NCBI RefSeq assembly: GCF_002104455.1 | Contig: NZ_NBOC01000002.1 | Span: forward strand, 104,369 to 168,368 | Direction of reading: 5' to 3' | Source: Colwellia chukchiensis | GTDB lineage: Bacteria; Pseudomonadota; Gammaproteobacteria; Enterobacterales; Alteromonadaceae | Length of the DNA: 64,000 bases | The notes under the pieces: model-generated | What the model was told of the DNA's origin: nothing | What the model saw: the letters and a program-made list of their open reading frames with translations, nothing else | Database searches by the model: none | Part shown: positions 24,376-35,160 of the stretch, in pieces | Layout of the letters: every line of letters begins with the position of its first letter | Position numbering within the stretch: position 1 is the stretch's first letter | Position numbers and translations under genes: made by a program

Positions 24376-26070
24376 ATGACACCTGAAAATAATCAACGTC
24401 CCCTATATATCCCCTATGCAGGGCCTAGCTTACTTGAAACGCCATTGTTGAACAAAGGTAGTGCTTTTACTGAAGAAGAGCGTTCTCACTTCAACTTGAC
24501 GGGCTTATTGCCGCCACGTTTTGAAACCATAGACGAGCAGGTTGAGCGAGCATATATGCAATATAGTAGTTTTGAAACGAATTTAAATAAGCATATTTAT
24601 TTGCGCGCCATCCATGATAATAATGAAACCTTATTTTTTAAGTTAGTACAGGCACATTTAGCGGAAATGATGCCGATTATTTATACCCCAACCGTTGGTG
24701 ATGCCTGTGAGCAGTTTTCTGATATCTATCGCAGCTCGCGTGGTTTATTTGTCTCTTATGATCAACGTCATCAGCTAGATGATATTTTGCGCAATGCCAC
24801 AAAGAACAAAGTGAAAGTGATAGTGGTAACCGACGGTGAGCGTATTTTAGGTTTAGGCGACCAAGGCATTGGCGGCATGGGCATCCCCATTGGTAAGTTG
24901 TCACTTTATACCGCCTGTGGTGGTATTAGCCCCGCCTATACCTTACCCGTGATGCTAGATGTCGGGACCAATAATGAAAAACTGTTAAACGATCCCATGT
25001 ATATGGGCTGTCGTCATCCGCGCATTGAACAAGCGCAATATGATGAATTTTTAGCCATGTTTATTAGCGCGGTTAAGCGTCGTTGGCCGCAAGTTTTATT
25101 GCAGTTTGAAGACTTTGCGCAACCTAATGCCACCCCGCTGTTAAATCGTTATCGCGATGAAATTTGTTGTTTTAATGATGATATTCAAGGCACAGCATCT
25201 GTAACCGTGGGCACGCTATTAGCGGCTTGTCGTACCAAAAATGCTAAGTTATCGGCACAACGTGTGGTGTTTGTTGGTGCTGGCTCGGCGGGCTGTGGCA
25301 TTGCCGAGCAAATCATTTCCCATATGGTCAGCGAAGGCATCACTGAACAACAAGCAAGAAGCCAAGTCTTTATGGTGGATCAATTTGGTTTACTTACTGA
25401 AGGTATGACAAATTTACGTGATTTTCAGTCTAAGCTAATTCAGAAAAAAGCTGCGTTGCAGTCATGGCAAATCAGCGGTGATTATGCTTCTTTACTCGAG
25501 GTGGTTGAGCATGCAAAAGCCACTATTTTAATTGGCGTGTCCGGTGTCCCTGGTTTGTTCACCGAAGCTGTCATTAAAACCATGAAAAAGCATTGTTCGC
25601 TGCCGATAGTTTTTCCACTAAGCAACCCAAGTCGACAGGTTGAAGCAACACCAGAGCAAGTGATTAACTGGACCGAAGGCGAGGTTATTATTGCCACAGG
25701 TAGTCCATTTAAGCCGGTAGAATATAAAGGTAAAGTATTTCCAATTGCCCAATGTAATAACAGCTATGTTTTCCCAGGGATTGGTTTAGGGGTGGTATCA
25801 GCCAATATTAGTCGTATTACTGATGAGATGTTAATGGCAGCTAGCGAAATGTTAGCGCTTGCTTCGCCGTTAGCAAATTCAGCGACTGGTGAACTGTTGC
25901 CACCTTTGGTGGAAATAGCTGACTTAAGTAAAAAAATAGCCTTTGCGGTGGCGAAAGTAGCGTTCGAACAAAACTTAGCTTTACCACTTTCTGAAGCCCA
26001 GTTAACAGAGCGTATTAACGCTAATTTTTGGACGCCAGCCTATCGCCAATATCGCCGCATAAGTATCTAA
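24376..26070 (+). CDS. maeA: NAD-dependent malic enzyme
   Basis: Oxidative decarboxylation of malate to pyruvate with NAD+, 564 residues (E. coli MaeA is 565). Conserved segments include [19 protein letters not shown], the [13 protein letters not shown] active-site tyrosine region, [33 protein letters not shown] (metal ligands), [13 protein letters not shown] and the dinucleotide-binding [14 protein letters not shown]. The ending [13 protein letters not shown] also matches the family. It is monocistronic with its own promoter and a strong downstream terminator. Confidence 0.96.
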   Translation: MTPENNQRPLYIPYAGPSLLETPLLNKGSAFTEEERSHFNLTGLLPPRFETIDEQVERAYMQYSSFETNLNKHIYLRAIHDNNETLFFKLVQAHLAEMMPIIYTPTVGDACEQFSDIYRSSRGLFVSYDQRHQLDDILRNATKNKVKVIVVTDGERILGLGDQGIGGMGIPIGKLSLYTACGGISPAYTLPVMLDVGTNNEKLLNDPMYMGCRHPRIEQAQYDEFLAMFISAVKRRWPQVLLQFEDFAQPNATPLLNRYRDEICCFNDDIQGTASVTVGTLLAACRTKNAKLSAQRVVFVGAGSAGCGIAEQIISHMVSEGITEQQARSQVFMVDQFGLLTEGMTNLRDFQSKLIQKKAALQSWQISGDYASLLEVVEHAKATILIGVSGVPGLFTEAVIKTMKKHCSLPIVFPLSNPSRQVEATPEQVINWTEGEVIIATGSPFKPVEYKGKVFPIAQCNNSYVFPGIGLGVVSANISRITDEMLMAASEMLALASPLANSATGELLPPLVEIADLSKKIAFAVAKVAFEQNLALPLSEAQLTERINANFWTPAYRQYRRISI

Positions 26071-26111
26071 GTGTAGCGTTCAGCATGCGCCAACGATGGC
26101 TTGCAACAATT

Positions 26112-26147
26112 TAACGCCTAGCTAGCGCTCAGTTAGCTAGGCGTTTT
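26112..26147 (+). terminator. Rho-independent terminator after maeA
   Basis: AACGCCTAGCTA pairs perfectly with TAGCTAGGCGTT around a nine-base loop, followed by a T tract. It ends the maeA transcript about 40 bases after the stop. Confidence 0.88.
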
Positions 26148-26365
26148 TACGTCGCTGATGCGTTAAAGCTTTTAAGATAAATAATACCCTCGACATCCGC
26201 CGGTAATGTTAAATTTTTTATCAAGGTTTTAATAGTCGCTATCGATTTGGTTGCAAGCTAGTGCCGCGCTTTAGCAAAGCTAGCACAGTAAAAATGCAGG
26301 CCATAGCCGTCTATTTCGCTGAAAGGACTCTGAGTAATGAGCGTTAAGACAATTAATGATAAGCC
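26148..26365. other. Intergenic stretch between maeA terminator and ndk promoter
   Basis: About 220 bases with no credible coding frame. It contains a short inverted repeat GCTAGTGCCGCGCTTTAGCAAAGCTAGC (about 26257-26284) that could form a small hairpin; I see no other structure. Confidence 0.3.
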
Positions 26366-26394
26366 TAGGCATTTGTCCGTAATTCGTCTATAAT
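26366..26394 (+). promoter_or_regulatory. Candidate sigma-70 promoter of ndk
   Basis: TAGGCA, a 17-base spacer and a perfect TATAAT (26389-26394), 52 bases before the ndk start. Confidence 0.55.
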
Positions 26395-26445
26395 CGCGCC
26401 AAAATTTATCCTGTATTTTAATTCTATTTTATTGAGAGGGCTATC

Positions 26446-26877
26446 ATGGCTATCGAACGTACATTTTCTATCGTAAAACCTGACGCAGTGGCTAAAAACT
26501 TAATTGGTCAAATTTATAACCGCTTTGAAACTGCTGGTTTAAAAATTGTTGCTGCTAAAATGATCCATTTATCAAAAGAAAAAGCAGAAGGTTTCTATGC
26601 TGAGCATAGCGAGCGTCCTTTCTTTGGTGCTTTAGTTGAATTTATGACTTCTGGTCCAGTCATGGTACAAGTTTTAGAAGGTGAAAACGCCGTACTTAAA
26701 AACCGTGAAATCATGGGCGCAACTAACCCAGCTGAAGCGCTAGCGGGCACCATTCGTGCTGACCTAGCTGATAGCATTGATGAAAATGCTGCACATGGTT
26801 CTGATGCTTTAGAGTCAGCTGCACGCGAAATTGCTTACTTCTTCTCAGATGAAGAAATTTGCCCTCGTACTCGTTAA
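26446..26877 (+). CDS. ndk: Nucleoside diphosphate kinase
   Basis: A 143-residue enzyme balancing NTP and dNTP pools by phosphate transfer through a phosphohistidine. It begins [17 protein letters not shown], and the catalytic His117 lies in [13 protein letters not shown]. Length and sequence are typical of bacterial Ndk. It has its own promoter and terminator, GAGAGG as ribosome-binding site, and codon use that looks optimised for high expression. Confidence 0.97.
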   Translation: MAIERTFSIVKPDAVAKNLIGQIYNRFETAGLKIVAAKMIHLSKEKAEGFYAEHSERPFFGALVEFMTSGPVMVQVLEGENAVLKNREIMGATNPAEALAGTIRADLADSIDENAAHGSDALESAAREIAYFFSDEEICPRTR

Positions 26878-26941
26878 TTTTAACTAGGGTCGATTAAGCG
26901 GCAAATCATTGCTTAGCTAATCGCCGTTAAAGATTAATTTG

Positions 26942-26973
26942 AAGGATTTTACCGAATTATCGGTAAAATCCTT
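26942..26973 (+). terminator. Rho-independent terminator after ndk
   Basis: AAGGATTTTACCG pairs perfectly with CGGTAAAATCCTT around AATTAT and is followed by TCTCTATTTT. It separates ndk from the rlmN operon. Confidence 0.8.
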
Positions 26974-27134
26974 TCTCTATTTTAAGACTTGATAAAAATG
27001 ACGGTTTTCAACTTTCGCTAGACAGTTGAGAACATTGATTTTTGTTTAGTTTAGCGCCATTAAATTGTTTGTTTTGCACAAAAAGCGTACAATTTGAGTT
27101 GGTATGTATTGTCGTTTTGAGAAGCTTTTTTATT

Positions 27135-28277
27135 ATGAGTAACGTAACCGAAGTAACCCCAGTGAAGAAAAAAATCAACTTACTCAACTTGGATCATCAA
27201 GGTATGCGCGAGTATTTTGCCTCCATAGGCGAAAAGCCGTTCCGTGCCGATCAAATTATGAAGTGGATGTATCATTTTGGTTATGACGATTTTGAGTTAA
27301 TGACCAACTTAAATAAAAAGTTACGGGAAAAGCTACAACGTGAAACGGAAATCAAAGCACCAGAAATTTCTGAGAAACAAGTCTCAAACGATGGCACGAT
27401 AAAATATGCGTTACGTTTAGAAGGTGGCCAAGAAATTGAAACCGTTTGGATCCCAGAAAACGGGCGCGCGACTTTGTGCGTCTCATCGCAAGTGGGTTGT
27501 GCGCTCGAATGCACCTTCTGCTCAACAGCGCAACAAGGCTTTAACCGTAACTTATCAATGGCAGAAATTATTGGTCAAGTATGGCGCGTGGCCAATGATA
27601 TTGGCGCAACACGCATTGCCGGCATACGACCCATTACCAATATCGTCATGATGGGCATGGGCGAGCCGTTATTGAACATGAAAAACCTGATCCCAGCCTT
27701 AGATACCATGTTAAATGACTTAGGTTATGGCTTGTCCAAGCGCCGTGTTACCGTCAGTACGTCAGGCGTTGTGCCAGCGTTAGATATGTTAAAAGAAAAA
27801 ATTGATTGCGCGTTGGCGATTTCAGTACATGCGCCGAATAATGAACTACGCGATGAATTAGTGCCTATTAACAAAAAATACCCACTGGAAGAGTTTTTAG
27901 CCGCGGCAGGTCGATATATAGAGGGCTCTAAAGCCAACAAACAAGCAACTATAGAGTATGTCATGCTTGATCATGTTAACGACAGCACAGAACAAGCGCA
28001 TGAATTAGCGCGCGCGTTAAAAGACTTACCGAGTAAAATTAACCTGATCCCGTTTAATCCATACCCAGGTTCGCCTTATAAACGTTCTAGTAACTCTCGT
28101 ATTGATCGCTTCGATAAAGTATTGCAAAGCTACGGCCTAACCGTGATCACTCGCCGAACCCGTGGTGACGATATTGATGCTGCTTGTGGACAATTAGCCG
28201 GCGATGTTCTTGATCGCACTAAACGAGCCGGAAAAAAAGAGGTGAAAGCTGAGGCGATTTCAGTAAAAATGGTTTAA
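27135..28277 (+). CDS. rlmN: Dual-specificity RNA methyltransferase RlmN
   Basis: Radical-SAM enzyme making m2A2503 in 23S rRNA and m2A37 in some tRNAs; 380 residues from the ATG at 27135. The frame extends upstream to 27042, but that part is hydrophobic, unlike the family and lies in the promoter region. The cluster motif CALECTFC is at residues 122-129. MGMGEPLLN and the C-terminal [11 protein letters not shown] containing a catalytic cysteine are also present. It is the first gene of the conserved rlmN-pilW-rodZ-ispG cluster. Confidence 0.96.
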   Translation: MSNVTEVTPVKKKINLLNLDHQGMREYFASIGEKPFRADQIMKWMYHFGYDDFELMTNLNKKLREKLQRETEIKAPEISEKQVSNDGTIKYALRLEGGQEIETVWIPENGRATLCVSSQVGCALECTFCSTAQQGFNRNLSMAEIIGQVWRVANDIGATRIAGIRPITNIVMMGMGEPLLNMKNLIPALDTMLNDLGYGLSKRRVTVSTSGVVPALDMLKEKIDCALAISVHAPNNELRDELVPINKKYPLEEFLAAAGRYIEGSKANKQATIEYVMLDHVNDSTEQAHELARALKDLPSKINLIPFNPYPGSPYKRSSNSRIDRFDKVLQSYGLTVITRRTRGDDIDAACGQLAGDVLDRTKRAGKKEVKAEAISVKMV

Positions 28278-28320
28278 TGACAGTAAAAAGCAATAATAAC
28301 TAAGTGACTGCCTTAATATT

Positions 28321-29598
28321 ATGAAAAAATTAGTACCGTTGTTAACCGTATGGCTTGTTGCAAGTTCGTTGACTGCCTGTGTAACGCAAAACTATGGCAA
28401 TGACAAAGACACCCCGTTAATTGAAAACGAAGCAAGCAGAAATGAAATCGCCATGACCAGGATTTCATTGGGTCTAGGTTATTTAAAAATGGGCAATACC
28501 CAGCAGGCAAAACTGAACCTAGAAAAAGCGAAACGCTTTGCACCTAACTTAGTGCAAGTATACACCGCCTTTGCGCATTATTACGATACCGTTGGCGAGC
28601 CTGATCTAGCGACGCAAGCCTACGAGCATGCGCTAAGTATTGATAATCAAGATGCAGATACGCTAAATAACTACGGTGTGTTTTTATGTCGACATGAAAA
28701 ATATGCCGCTGCTGAGCAGAGAATTTTACAGGCGATCGCGATACCAAGCTATATTTTGGTGGCGCAAAGTTATGAAAACTTGGCGTTATGCCAATTAAAA
28801 GCCGCACAATTTTCCAAGGCGGAGATTTACCTCGAAAAAGCCATTGCCCATAGTCCAAACCGTGCCAGTTCATTATTACAGATGATGCGTTTGCAGTACG
28901 CTAAAGGTGACTATAAGCTAGCGCAAACTTACTTGTATCGCTATGAGAAATCTACACGACGTTTTAGTGATGAAGCTCTGGCGTTGGCATTTAAAATATT
29001 TGCTAAACAGGGCAATAAGGTAACCGCTAAAAACTACGCTAATATGCTGGTTAAAATGTTCCCTAATTCAATATTGGCGAAACAATACATTTTAAATGAA
29101 CTTTATCAAATAGAAGCAGACAAACTAGCAGCGCAATACCAAGCATTGCAATCAGGCACTGATAACGCCAAGGCGAAAAAGCGCATCGTGGTATTGTCGC
29201 CAAAATCAAACGACAATAAAGCTAATGCTAACCTAAGTCAGCATGGGTTAAAGCCTATTATGGCAAACTCAGTTATGCCACCAGCCGTAACAGCCGATAA
29301 CAGGCGGCAAAACCAAGCGGCTGATGAACAATTAGTAAAACCGGTTGAACATAAGCGTGAAAAAATAGCGCTACCAGCTAAAGAAGAGCAACAAACAGCA
29401 ACACCACAGCAAAATACGGCGACGGTATCATTGCCGATTCATGTGGTGAAAAAAGGCGACAGCTTATTTGCAATATCTAAACAGTACAACATTGTTATGA
29501 AAAGTTTAAAGCGTTGGAATAAAATTCGTCCTCCTTTTACCCTAAAAATTGGCGACGTACTTTATCTTGCTGATCCTAAGTCAGCAGCAAAACGCTAA
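28321..29598 (+). CDS. pilW: PilW/PilF-type TPR lipoprotein with C-terminal LysM domain
   Basis: Type IV pilus biogenesis lipoprotein (pilotin for the secretin in relatives). A signal peptide ends in the lipobox SLTAC (Cys20). TPR repeats fill about residues 45-270 (LGLGYLKMGNTQQAKLNLEK, NNYGVFLCRHEKYAAAEQ). A Gln/Lys-rich disordered linker (about 280-370) leads to a C-terminal LysM (HVVKKGDSLFAISKQYN ... IGDVLYL). At 425 residues it is far longer than the usual 250-residue PilF/PilW. The LysM addition implies peptidoglycan binding. Its place between rlmN and rodZ is the standard gammaproteobacterial one. Confidence 0.88.
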   Translation: MKKLVPLLTVWLVASSLTACVTQNYGNDKDTPLIENEASRNEIAMTRISLGLGYLKMGNTQQAKLNLEKAKRFAPNLVQVYTAFAHYYDTVGEPDLATQAYEHALSIDNQDADTLNNYGVFLCRHEKYAAAEQRILQAIAIPSYILVAQSYENLALCQLKAAQFSKAEIYLEKAIAHSPNRASSLLQMMRLQYAKGDYKLAQTYLYRYEKSTRRFSDEALALAFKIFAKQGNKVTAKNYANMLVKMFPNSILAKQYILNELYQIEADKLAAQYQALQSGTDNAKAKKRIVVLSPKSNDNKANANLSQHGLKPIMANSVMPPAVTADNRRQNQAADEQLVKPVEHKREKIALPAKEEQQTATPQQNTATVSLPIHVVKKGDSLFAISKQYNIVMKSLKRWNKIRPPFTLKIGDVLYLADPKSAAKR

Positions 29599-29610
29599 GA
29601 GAAACGCTTG

Positions 29611-30549
29611 ATGAAGCAAGAGCAGAACACATTGAACCACCAAGAACAACAAGCAGAATTGCCAAACCCAGGCACCATGCTTAGCCAAGCCCGAGAGGCG
29701 CATGGCTTAAGCCAACAACAGGTTGCTGAGAAGTTAAACCTTAGCACTAGTTTTGTACAGAATATCGAAGCCAATAAGTTTAATTTTGGTTTGCCAGAAA
29801 CCTTTAATCGTGGCTATCTCAAAAACTACGCGAAGTTGGTTAATATTTGTCATCAAAGTGTTTTACATAGCTACGAACAACTCGATATGAGTCAAAAGCA
29901 AAGTAGCAAAATGCAAAGTTTTTCTAAGGGCACAGAAAAACAAGCAGAGCACAATATGCTGATGTGGGTTACCTACCTGATATTAGCAATTTTTATTGCC
30001 GCAACTGTGGTTTGGTGGCTACAAACTCCTTCCGTGCAGCCAGAGCCTATTGCCAGCAATGCTCAGCTAAGTGAGACTGTCGCACCGGTTAATGAAGTCT
30101 TAGCCGCTAAGCAAAGTGGTGCAAGTGAGGCCAGTTTACCCTTATTAACCAAGCCGCAACCCGTGGTAACAGATGAAAGCGAAAACGCGCTTAAGCCAGC
30201 TAATGATGAGCAGCTAACACTCGTCTCAACTACTGATGACCAACCAAGCACAGTGCTGCCAGAGCCTATTGCCCAAACGCAACAAACTAAGGTGCATGAT
30301 ACGCAAGACGATTTGGTTTTTACCTTTGCTGGCGACTGCTGGGTAAATATTTATGACGCAACTGGTGAGCGCATTGCTTGGGGAGTGAAAAAGTCCGGCT
30401 ATATTATGCGCATTTCTGGCCAGCCGCCTTTTAGTATTACTTTGGGTAAGCCGGAATTAGTAAAAATAGCGTACAATGATGTAACGGTTGACACCAGTAT
30501 GTTTAGCGCCGGAAATATTGCTAAATTCTCATTACCATTAACGCCTTAA
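29611..30549 (+). CDS. rodZ: Cytoskeleton protein RodZ
   Basis: Bitopic membrane protein linking MreB to the cell-wall elongation complex; 312 residues. An N-terminal HTH (LSQAREAHGLSQQQVAEKLN, about 24-43) binds MreB in relatives. A single membrane helix lies at about 116-137 (MLMWVTYLILAIFIAATVVWW), followed by a Thr/Pro-rich periplasmic linker and a C-terminal DUF4115 domain (FTFAGDCWVNIYDATGERI). The frame includes a TTG three bases earlier; the ATG at 29611 is preferred. It starts 12 bases after pilW. Confidence 0.92.
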   Translation: MKQEQNTLNHQEQQAELPNPGTMLSQAREAHGLSQQQVAEKLNLSTSFVQNIEANKFNFGLPETFNRGYLKNYAKLVNICHQSVLHSYEQLDMSQKQSSKMQSFSKGTEKQAEHNMLMWVTYLILAIFIAATVVWWLQTPSVQPEPIASNAQLSETVAPVNEVLAAKQSGASEASLPLLTKPQPVVTDESENALKPANDEQLTLVSTTDDQPSTVLPEPIAQTQQTKVHDTQDDLVFTFAGDCWVNIYDATGERIAWGVKKSGYIMRISGQPPFSITLGKPELVKIAYNDVTVDTSMFSAGNIAKFSLPLTP

Positions 30550-30596
30550 TACGGTAACATTCCATTTAATTAACGTAACAGTATTGAACTTTTATT

Positions 30597-31715
30597 ATGT
30601 TTAAAGAATCTCCGATTATTCGCCGCAAGTCTCGCCAAATTATGGTGGGTAATGTTGCCGTTGGTGGCGATGCGCCCATTAGCGTGCAATCAATGACCAA
30701 TACCTTAACCACAGATGTTGCAGCAACGGTTGCACAAATTAAAGCTTTAGAAGCGGTTGGTGCTGATATTGTTAGAGTCAGCGTGCCCACCATGGATGCG
30801 GCAGAAGCGTTTCGGGAAATCAAACGGCAAACCAATGTTCCCTTAGTCGCTGATATTCATTTTGATTACCGAATCGCGCTTAAAGTGGCGGAATATGGCG
30901 TTGATTGTTTGCGTATTAACCCAGGCAATATTGGCCGGGAAGATAGAGTTCGAGCTGTGGTAGAGTGCGCACGAGATAAAAATATTCCGATTCGTATTGG
31001 TGTTAATGGCGGCTCTCTAGAAAAAGACATACAAGAAAAATATCATGAACCTACGCCAGAAGCGCTGTTAGAGTCAGCTATGCGCCATGTTGATATTCTT
31101 GACCGATTAAATTTTCATGAGTTTAAAGTCAGTGTTAAAGCCTCTGACGTATTTTTGGCCGTTGGTGCTTATCGTTTATTAGCACAGCAAATCGATAACC
31201 CACTACATTTAGGGATCACTGAAGCCGGTGGCCTGCGTTCGGGCTCAGTAAAGTCATCGGTAGGGTTAGGTTTGTTATTAGCGGAAGGTATAGGTGATAC
31301 CCTACGCGTTTCATTAGCTGCGAATCCGATTGAAGAAGTCAAAGTTGGGTTCGATATTTTAAAGTCCTTAAAGCTGCGTAGCCGCGGAATAAACTTAATA
31401 GCTTGCCCAAGCTGTTCAAGACAGGAGTTTGATGTCATTGCTACGGTGAACGCCTTGGAAGAGCGCATTGAAGATATTATGACCCCGATGGATGTTTCTA
31501 TTATCGGTTGTATCGTTAACGGGCCAGGTGAGGCGACAGTGTCAGATCTGGGTTTAACCGGTAGTAGCAAAAAGAGTGGTTTTTACCTCGATGGTATTCG
31601 TCAAAAGGAGCGCTTTGATAATAATAACTTAGTTGATCAACTCGAACAGCGTATCCGTGCCAAGGCTAAAATGCTAGATGCTGCCAATAAAATTGCCATT
31701 CGAGAGCTAGATTAG
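30597..31715 (+). CDS. ispG: 4-hydroxy-3-methylbut-2-enyl-diphosphate synthase
   Basis: Iron-sulfur enzyme of the MEP isoprenoid pathway, 372 residues. The N-terminal TIM-barrel part begins [20 protein letters not shown] and [13 protein letters not shown]. The C-terminal part carries the cluster cysteines in [12 protein letters not shown] and in [10 protein letters not shown]. Length and motifs equal those of E. coli IspG. It ends the rlmN-pilW-rodZ-ispG cluster; a separate promoter precedes hisS. Confidence 0.97.
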   Translation: MFKESPIIRRKSRQIMVGNVAVGGDAPISVQSMTNTLTTDVAATVAQIKALEAVGADIVRVSVPTMDAAEAFREIKRQTNVPLVADIHFDYRIALKVAEYGVDCLRINPGNIGREDRVRAVVECARDKNIPIRIGVNGGSLEKDIQEKYHEPTPEALLESAMRHVDILDRLNFHEFKVSVKASDVFLAVGAYRLLAQQIDNPLHLGITEAGGLRSGSVKSSVGLGLLLAEGIGDTLRVSLAANPIEEVKVGFDILKSLKLRSRGINLIACPSCSRQEFDVIATVNALEERIEDIMTPMDVSIIGCIVNGPGEATVSDLGLTGSSKKSGFYLDGIRQKERFDNNNLVDQLEQRIRAKAKMLDAANKIAIRELD

Positions 31716-31748
31716 TTTCAGGCAAATATTAAGCAAGTTATGGTGTTA

Positions 31749-31777
31749 TTTACGTTTCAATGCAAACTGCCTATAAT
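31749..31777 (+). promoter_or_regulatory. Candidate sigma-70 promoter of hisS operon
   Basis: TTTACG, a 17-base spacer and a perfect TATAAT (31772-31777), about 80 bases before hisS. Confidence 0.55.
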
Positions 31778-31858
31778 GCGCGGCCAAGCGCGTAAAAATA
31801 AGTGCAAAGTAAGCCATAAAAAATTATTTCATATTACACACTAGCGAGAACTGAATAC

Positions 31859-33133
31859 GTGAGCAAAGCAATTCAAGCAATTAGAGGTATGAACGACTGT
31901 TTACCAACAGAAACCGGCATTTGGCAAATGGTCGAAGCCACATTACGCCGTGTTGCTAGCAATTATGGCTTTGGCGAAATACGGATGCCGATTGTTGAGC
32001 CAACCGCGCTTTTTAAACGTTCAATTGGTGAAGTCACTGATATTGTTGAAAAAGAAATGTACACTTTTGACGATCGCAATGGCGACAGTCTAACACTGCG
32101 ACCTGAAGGAACAGCAAGTTGTGTACGCGCCGGTATACAGCATGGTTTGCTGTATAACCAAGAGCAGCGTTTATGGTATATGGGGCCTATGTTTCGCCAT
32201 GAGCGGCCGCAAAAAGGTCGCTACCGTCAATTTCATCAATTTGGCCTTGAAGCCTTTGGTATTGCGACACCCGACATAGATGCCGAAATTATTATGCTAA
32301 GTGCACGACTTTGGCGGGAACTTGGCATCAATGAATTTGTCACACTTGAACTGAATTCGTTAGGCTCGAATGAAGAGCGAGCGGCTTATCGAGATGCCTT
32401 AGTGGAATTTTTAACTGCCAAAGCTGACTTATTAGATGAAGACAGTAAGCGTCGGATGCATACCAACCCACTAAGAGTTTTAGATAGTAAAAATCCAGAT
32501 GTGCAAGCAGCTTTGGCGGATGCACCTAAATTAGCAGATTATTTTGCTGAAGAATCACGGGCGCATTTTGCTTCGGTCTGTCAACGCTTGGATGCGGCCG
32601 GCATCAAATATGTAATTAACGATCGGCTAGTACGGGGTTTAGATTATTACAACCGTACCGTTTTTGAATGGGTAACGTCGAGTTTAGGTGCTCAGGGCAC
32701 GGTTTGTGCCGGTGGCCGATATGACGGCTTAGTGGCGCAACTTGGCGGCAAAGCAACACCAGGAATTGGTTTTGCCTTAGGTATTGAGCGTTTAGTCTTG
32801 ATGCTAACGAGCTTACATAAAGCCGAACAGATACGAGCTCAAGTAGACGCCTATGTCATTATGCTTGGCAGTGATGTAGAAATTATTGCCAACAACTTAG
32901 CAGAACAATGGCGCGATCTAGTGCCAGATATTCGCTTACAATGCCATTGCGGTGGCGGTAACATGAAAAAGCAAATGAAACGCGCGGATAAATCGGGTGC
33001 AAAAATAGCATTGATTCTCGGTGAAGATGAAATTGCTCAACAAACAGTGACGGTAAAGTATTTGCGTGGACAACAAGAACAAGAAAGTCTGCCACTTGCG
33101 CAAGTGCCGAGTCTTTTATCAAACTTAGGTTAA
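31859..33133 (+). CDS. hisS: Histidine--tRNA ligase
   Basis: Class II aminoacyl-tRNA synthetase of 424 residues. It begins [14 protein letters not shown], contains motif 2 ([19 protein letters not shown]), the histidine-specific [13 protein letters not shown] and motif 3 ([15 protein letters not shown]), and ends with a typical anticodon-binding domain. The start is GTG at 31859, preceded by GCGAGA. It heads hisS-yfgM-bamB. Confidence 0.97.
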   Translation: MSKAIQAIRGMNDCLPTETGIWQMVEATLRRVASNYGFGEIRMPIVEPTALFKRSIGEVTDIVEKEMYTFDDRNGDSLTLRPEGTASCVRAGIQHGLLYNQEQRLWYMGPMFRHERPQKGRYRQFHQFGLEAFGIATPDIDAEIIMLSARLWRELGINEFVTLELNSLGSNEERAAYRDALVEFLTAKADLLDEDSKRRMHTNPLRVLDSKNPDVQAALADAPKLADYFAEESRAHFASVCQRLDAAGIKYVINDRLVRGLDYYNRTVFEWVTSSLGAQGTVCAGGRYDGLVAQLGGKATPGIGFALGIERLVLMLTSLHKAEQIRAQVDAYVIMLGSDVEIIANNLAEQWRDLVPDIRLQCHCGGGNMKKQMKRADKSGAKIALILGEDEIAQQTVTVKYLRGQQEQESLPLAQVPSLLSNLG

Positions 33134-33142
33134 GGGTTAGTT

Positions 33143-33781
33143 TTGGATATACATCAAACAGAAGAACAACAAGTCGAAGCAATTAAAAAGTTTTGGCAAG
33201 ACAATGGTAATGCAATTATTGCCGGTTTAGTCATTGGTTTAGGCGGCTTTATTGGCCTAAATTATTATAAAGATCATAAATTACAACAAGAGCTAAATGC
33301 GTCGGAAGCATACCAAAACATGCTGGAAATTGCCGGTCAAGACAGCGCCACATTTACCAGCGCTGGCGAAGCGTTTATGGCTGAACATAAAGCATCAAGT
33401 TATGCCATGCTAACCGCGATGGCGTTAGCGAAAACGGCTGCTGAAAATCAAGATTGGGCACAAGCGCAAGGCTACTTAACTACTGCTATTGCGGAGTCGG
33501 TTGATGATGGCATGAAAGCCATTGCCACAGTGCGCTTGGCGCGCGTTCAGCTGCAATTGGCGGCTTATGAGCAAGCGCTTGCGACGTTGGCAACTAAACT
33601 CCCTGCCTCATTTGATGCCAGTGTCGAAGAGATTAAGGGTGATATATACACCAAGCAAGGCAAAACAGAGCTTGCGCGAAATGCCTATCAAGCAGCTATT
33701 GATGCGGCGACCGATGGTGCTAATCCAGCATTACAAATGAAATTAGATGACTTAGCTCAAGCCGTTAATTTAAGCAATTAG
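33143..33781 (+). CDS. yfgM: YfgM-family ancillary SecYEG translocon subunit
   Basis: Bitopic inner-membrane protein with a periplasmic TPR-like domain, 212 residues. A short cytoplasmic head (TEEQQVEAIKKFWQDNG) leads to one membrane helix (AIIAGLVIGLGGFIGLNYY, about 24-42) and an Ala-rich helical domain. In E. coli YfgM binds SecYEG with PpiD and helps periplasmic chaperoning. The start is TTG, 9 bases after hisS. The hisS-yfgM-bamB-der order is conserved. Confidence 0.9.
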   Translation: MDIHQTEEQQVEAIKKFWQDNGNAIIAGLVIGLGGFIGLNYYKDHKLQQELNASEAYQNMLEIAGQDSATFTSAGEAFMAEHKASSYAMLTAMALAKTAAENQDWAQAQGYLTTAIAESVDDGMKAIATVRLARVQLQLAAYEQALATLATKLPASFDASVEEIKGDIYTKQGKTELARNAYQAAIDAATDGANPALQMKLDDLAQAVNLSN

Positions 33782-33795
33782 AGAGTGGTATAAGC

Positions 33796-35004
33796 ATGTT
33801 TACGAGTAAACGCTTTAACAAAAAGCTCTTGGCTATTTGTTTGCTAGCAGTAGGTATTTCAGCCTGTTCTTCGACTGACGATGAAGACGAAGATTTAAAA
33901 GTTGCTCCTTTAACTGATATTAACGCAGTTTTTACCCCCAAGGTAAAATGGGATGCCAGTGTTGGTGATGGCGTTGGTGACTATTTCTCACGCTTACAAC
34001 CGGCGATAGCCTATGCCAAAGTCTTTAGTGTCAGTCGAGACGGCGAAGCTTATGCGTTCGATGAAAGTACAGGTAAGCGAGTTTGGTATACAGACTTAAG
34101 CGATCTGGATAACAAGCGTGGCTTTTTTGCCGATAAAGAATCGGCATTAATTAGTGGTGGCCTTGTTGCTGGCATCAATAAAGTGTTTATGGGCAGTGAA
34201 AACGGCGATGTGATAGCCCTAGATGCAGAAAATGGGCAATTAGCTTGGCGTGGTAAAGTTAAAGGTGAAGTAATTGCTGCGCCAGCGCTAGACTCAGGCA
34301 AGCTAGTTGTTAATACAGTTTCTGGCCTTATGAAAGCATTTAATGCTTCCAATGGGCAAGATGATTGGCAAATCGAGCAAGATGTTCCGCCGCTTTCCTT
34401 GCGTGGCATCAGTGCGCCAGTTATTGCTGGAGGTGGTGTTATTGTTGGCGCTGCCGATGGCTCTTTATCGGTATATCTGCTTGAGCAAGGGCGTCAAGGC
34501 TGGACAGTTGATATTGGTGAAGCGACTGGCTCAACTGAGTTAGAGCGAGTGATCGATGTCGATGCAACGCCATTAATTTACGGTGAAGTCGTTTATACTG
34601 TGTCGTCACGCGGAAACTTATCTGCGGTGGAATTACGTTCAGGTCGGGTGTTATGGCAACGTCAATACTCGTCATATCGTGAACTTGCTATCGGTGGTAA
34701 TAGCTTGTTTTTAACGGATGTTAAAGGGCATGTTTATGCCATTGATCGTAACAACGGTTTAGAACTTTGGAGCCAGCTTGCACTGACAAATCGAGGTGTT
34801 ACTGGGCCCGCAGTGATGGATAATTATATTGTAGTTGGTGACTTTGAAGGATATTTGCATTGGTTAGACCAAGCAAGTGGTGAAATTGTTGCACGTCATC
34901 AAGTTGATAGTAGTGGTATTTACACCACGCCAGTGGTTGCCAACGGTGTAGTGTATAGTCAGTCGCGAGATGGTGACTTAGAAGCGATTATTATTCCAGA
35001 ATAA
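33796..35004 (+). CDS. bamB: Outer membrane assembly lipoprotein BamB
   Basis: Component of the BAM complex that inserts beta-barrel proteins, 402 residues. The signal peptide ends in the lipobox GISAC (Cys24). The mature protein consists of repeated PQQ-like blades (DGEAYAFDESTGKRVW, NGDVIALDAENGQLAW, GHVYAIDRNNGLELW), forming an eight-bladed propeller in relatives. It starts 14 bases after yfgM and is followed by a terminator hairpin. Confidence 0.95.
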   Translation: MFTSKRFNKKLLAICLLAVGISACSSTDDEDEDLKVAPLTDINAVFTPKVKWDASVGDGVGDYFSRLQPAIAYAKVFSVSRDGEAYAFDESTGKRVWYTDLSDLDNKRGFFADKESALISGGLVAGINKVFMGSENGDVIALDAENGQLAWRGKVKGEVIAAPALDSGKLVVNTVSGLMKAFNASNGQDDWQIEQDVPPLSLRGISAPVIAGGGVIVGAADGSLSVYLLEQGRQGWTVDIGEATGSTELERVIDVDATPLIYGEVVYTVSSRGNLSAVELRSGRVLWQRQYSSYRELAIGGNSLFLTDVKGHVYAIDRNNGLELWSQLALTNRGVTGPAVMDNYIVVGDFEGYLHWLDQASGEIVARHQVDSSGIYTTPVVANGVVYSQSRDGDLEAIIIPE

Positions 35005-35063
35005 GCGAACTGAGTTTGGCTTAATAAAATCTGGGTTAATGAGCGAATTAGACTAAAATGATA

Positions 35064-35102
35064 AACGGCTCCAGTGTAAAATGCACTGGGGCCGTTGTTG
35101 AT
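35064..35102 (+). terminator. Likely terminator after bamB
   Basis: AACGGCTCCAGTG pairs with CACTGGGGCCGTT (one T-G pair) around TAAAATG, followed by a moderately T-rich tail (GTTGATTATTT). It lies between bamB and der. Confidence 0.65.
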
Positions 35103-35160
35103 TATTTAAACGTATATAACTTTGGGTTGTATTACGCTGTAAGAGAAATTTGAGGTGAAC

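Noticed and set aside
27042-27134. Upstream extension of rlmN (hydrophobic 31 residues)
   Set aside because: Not present in the family and lies in the promoter region; the ATG at 27135 fits the known N-terminus.
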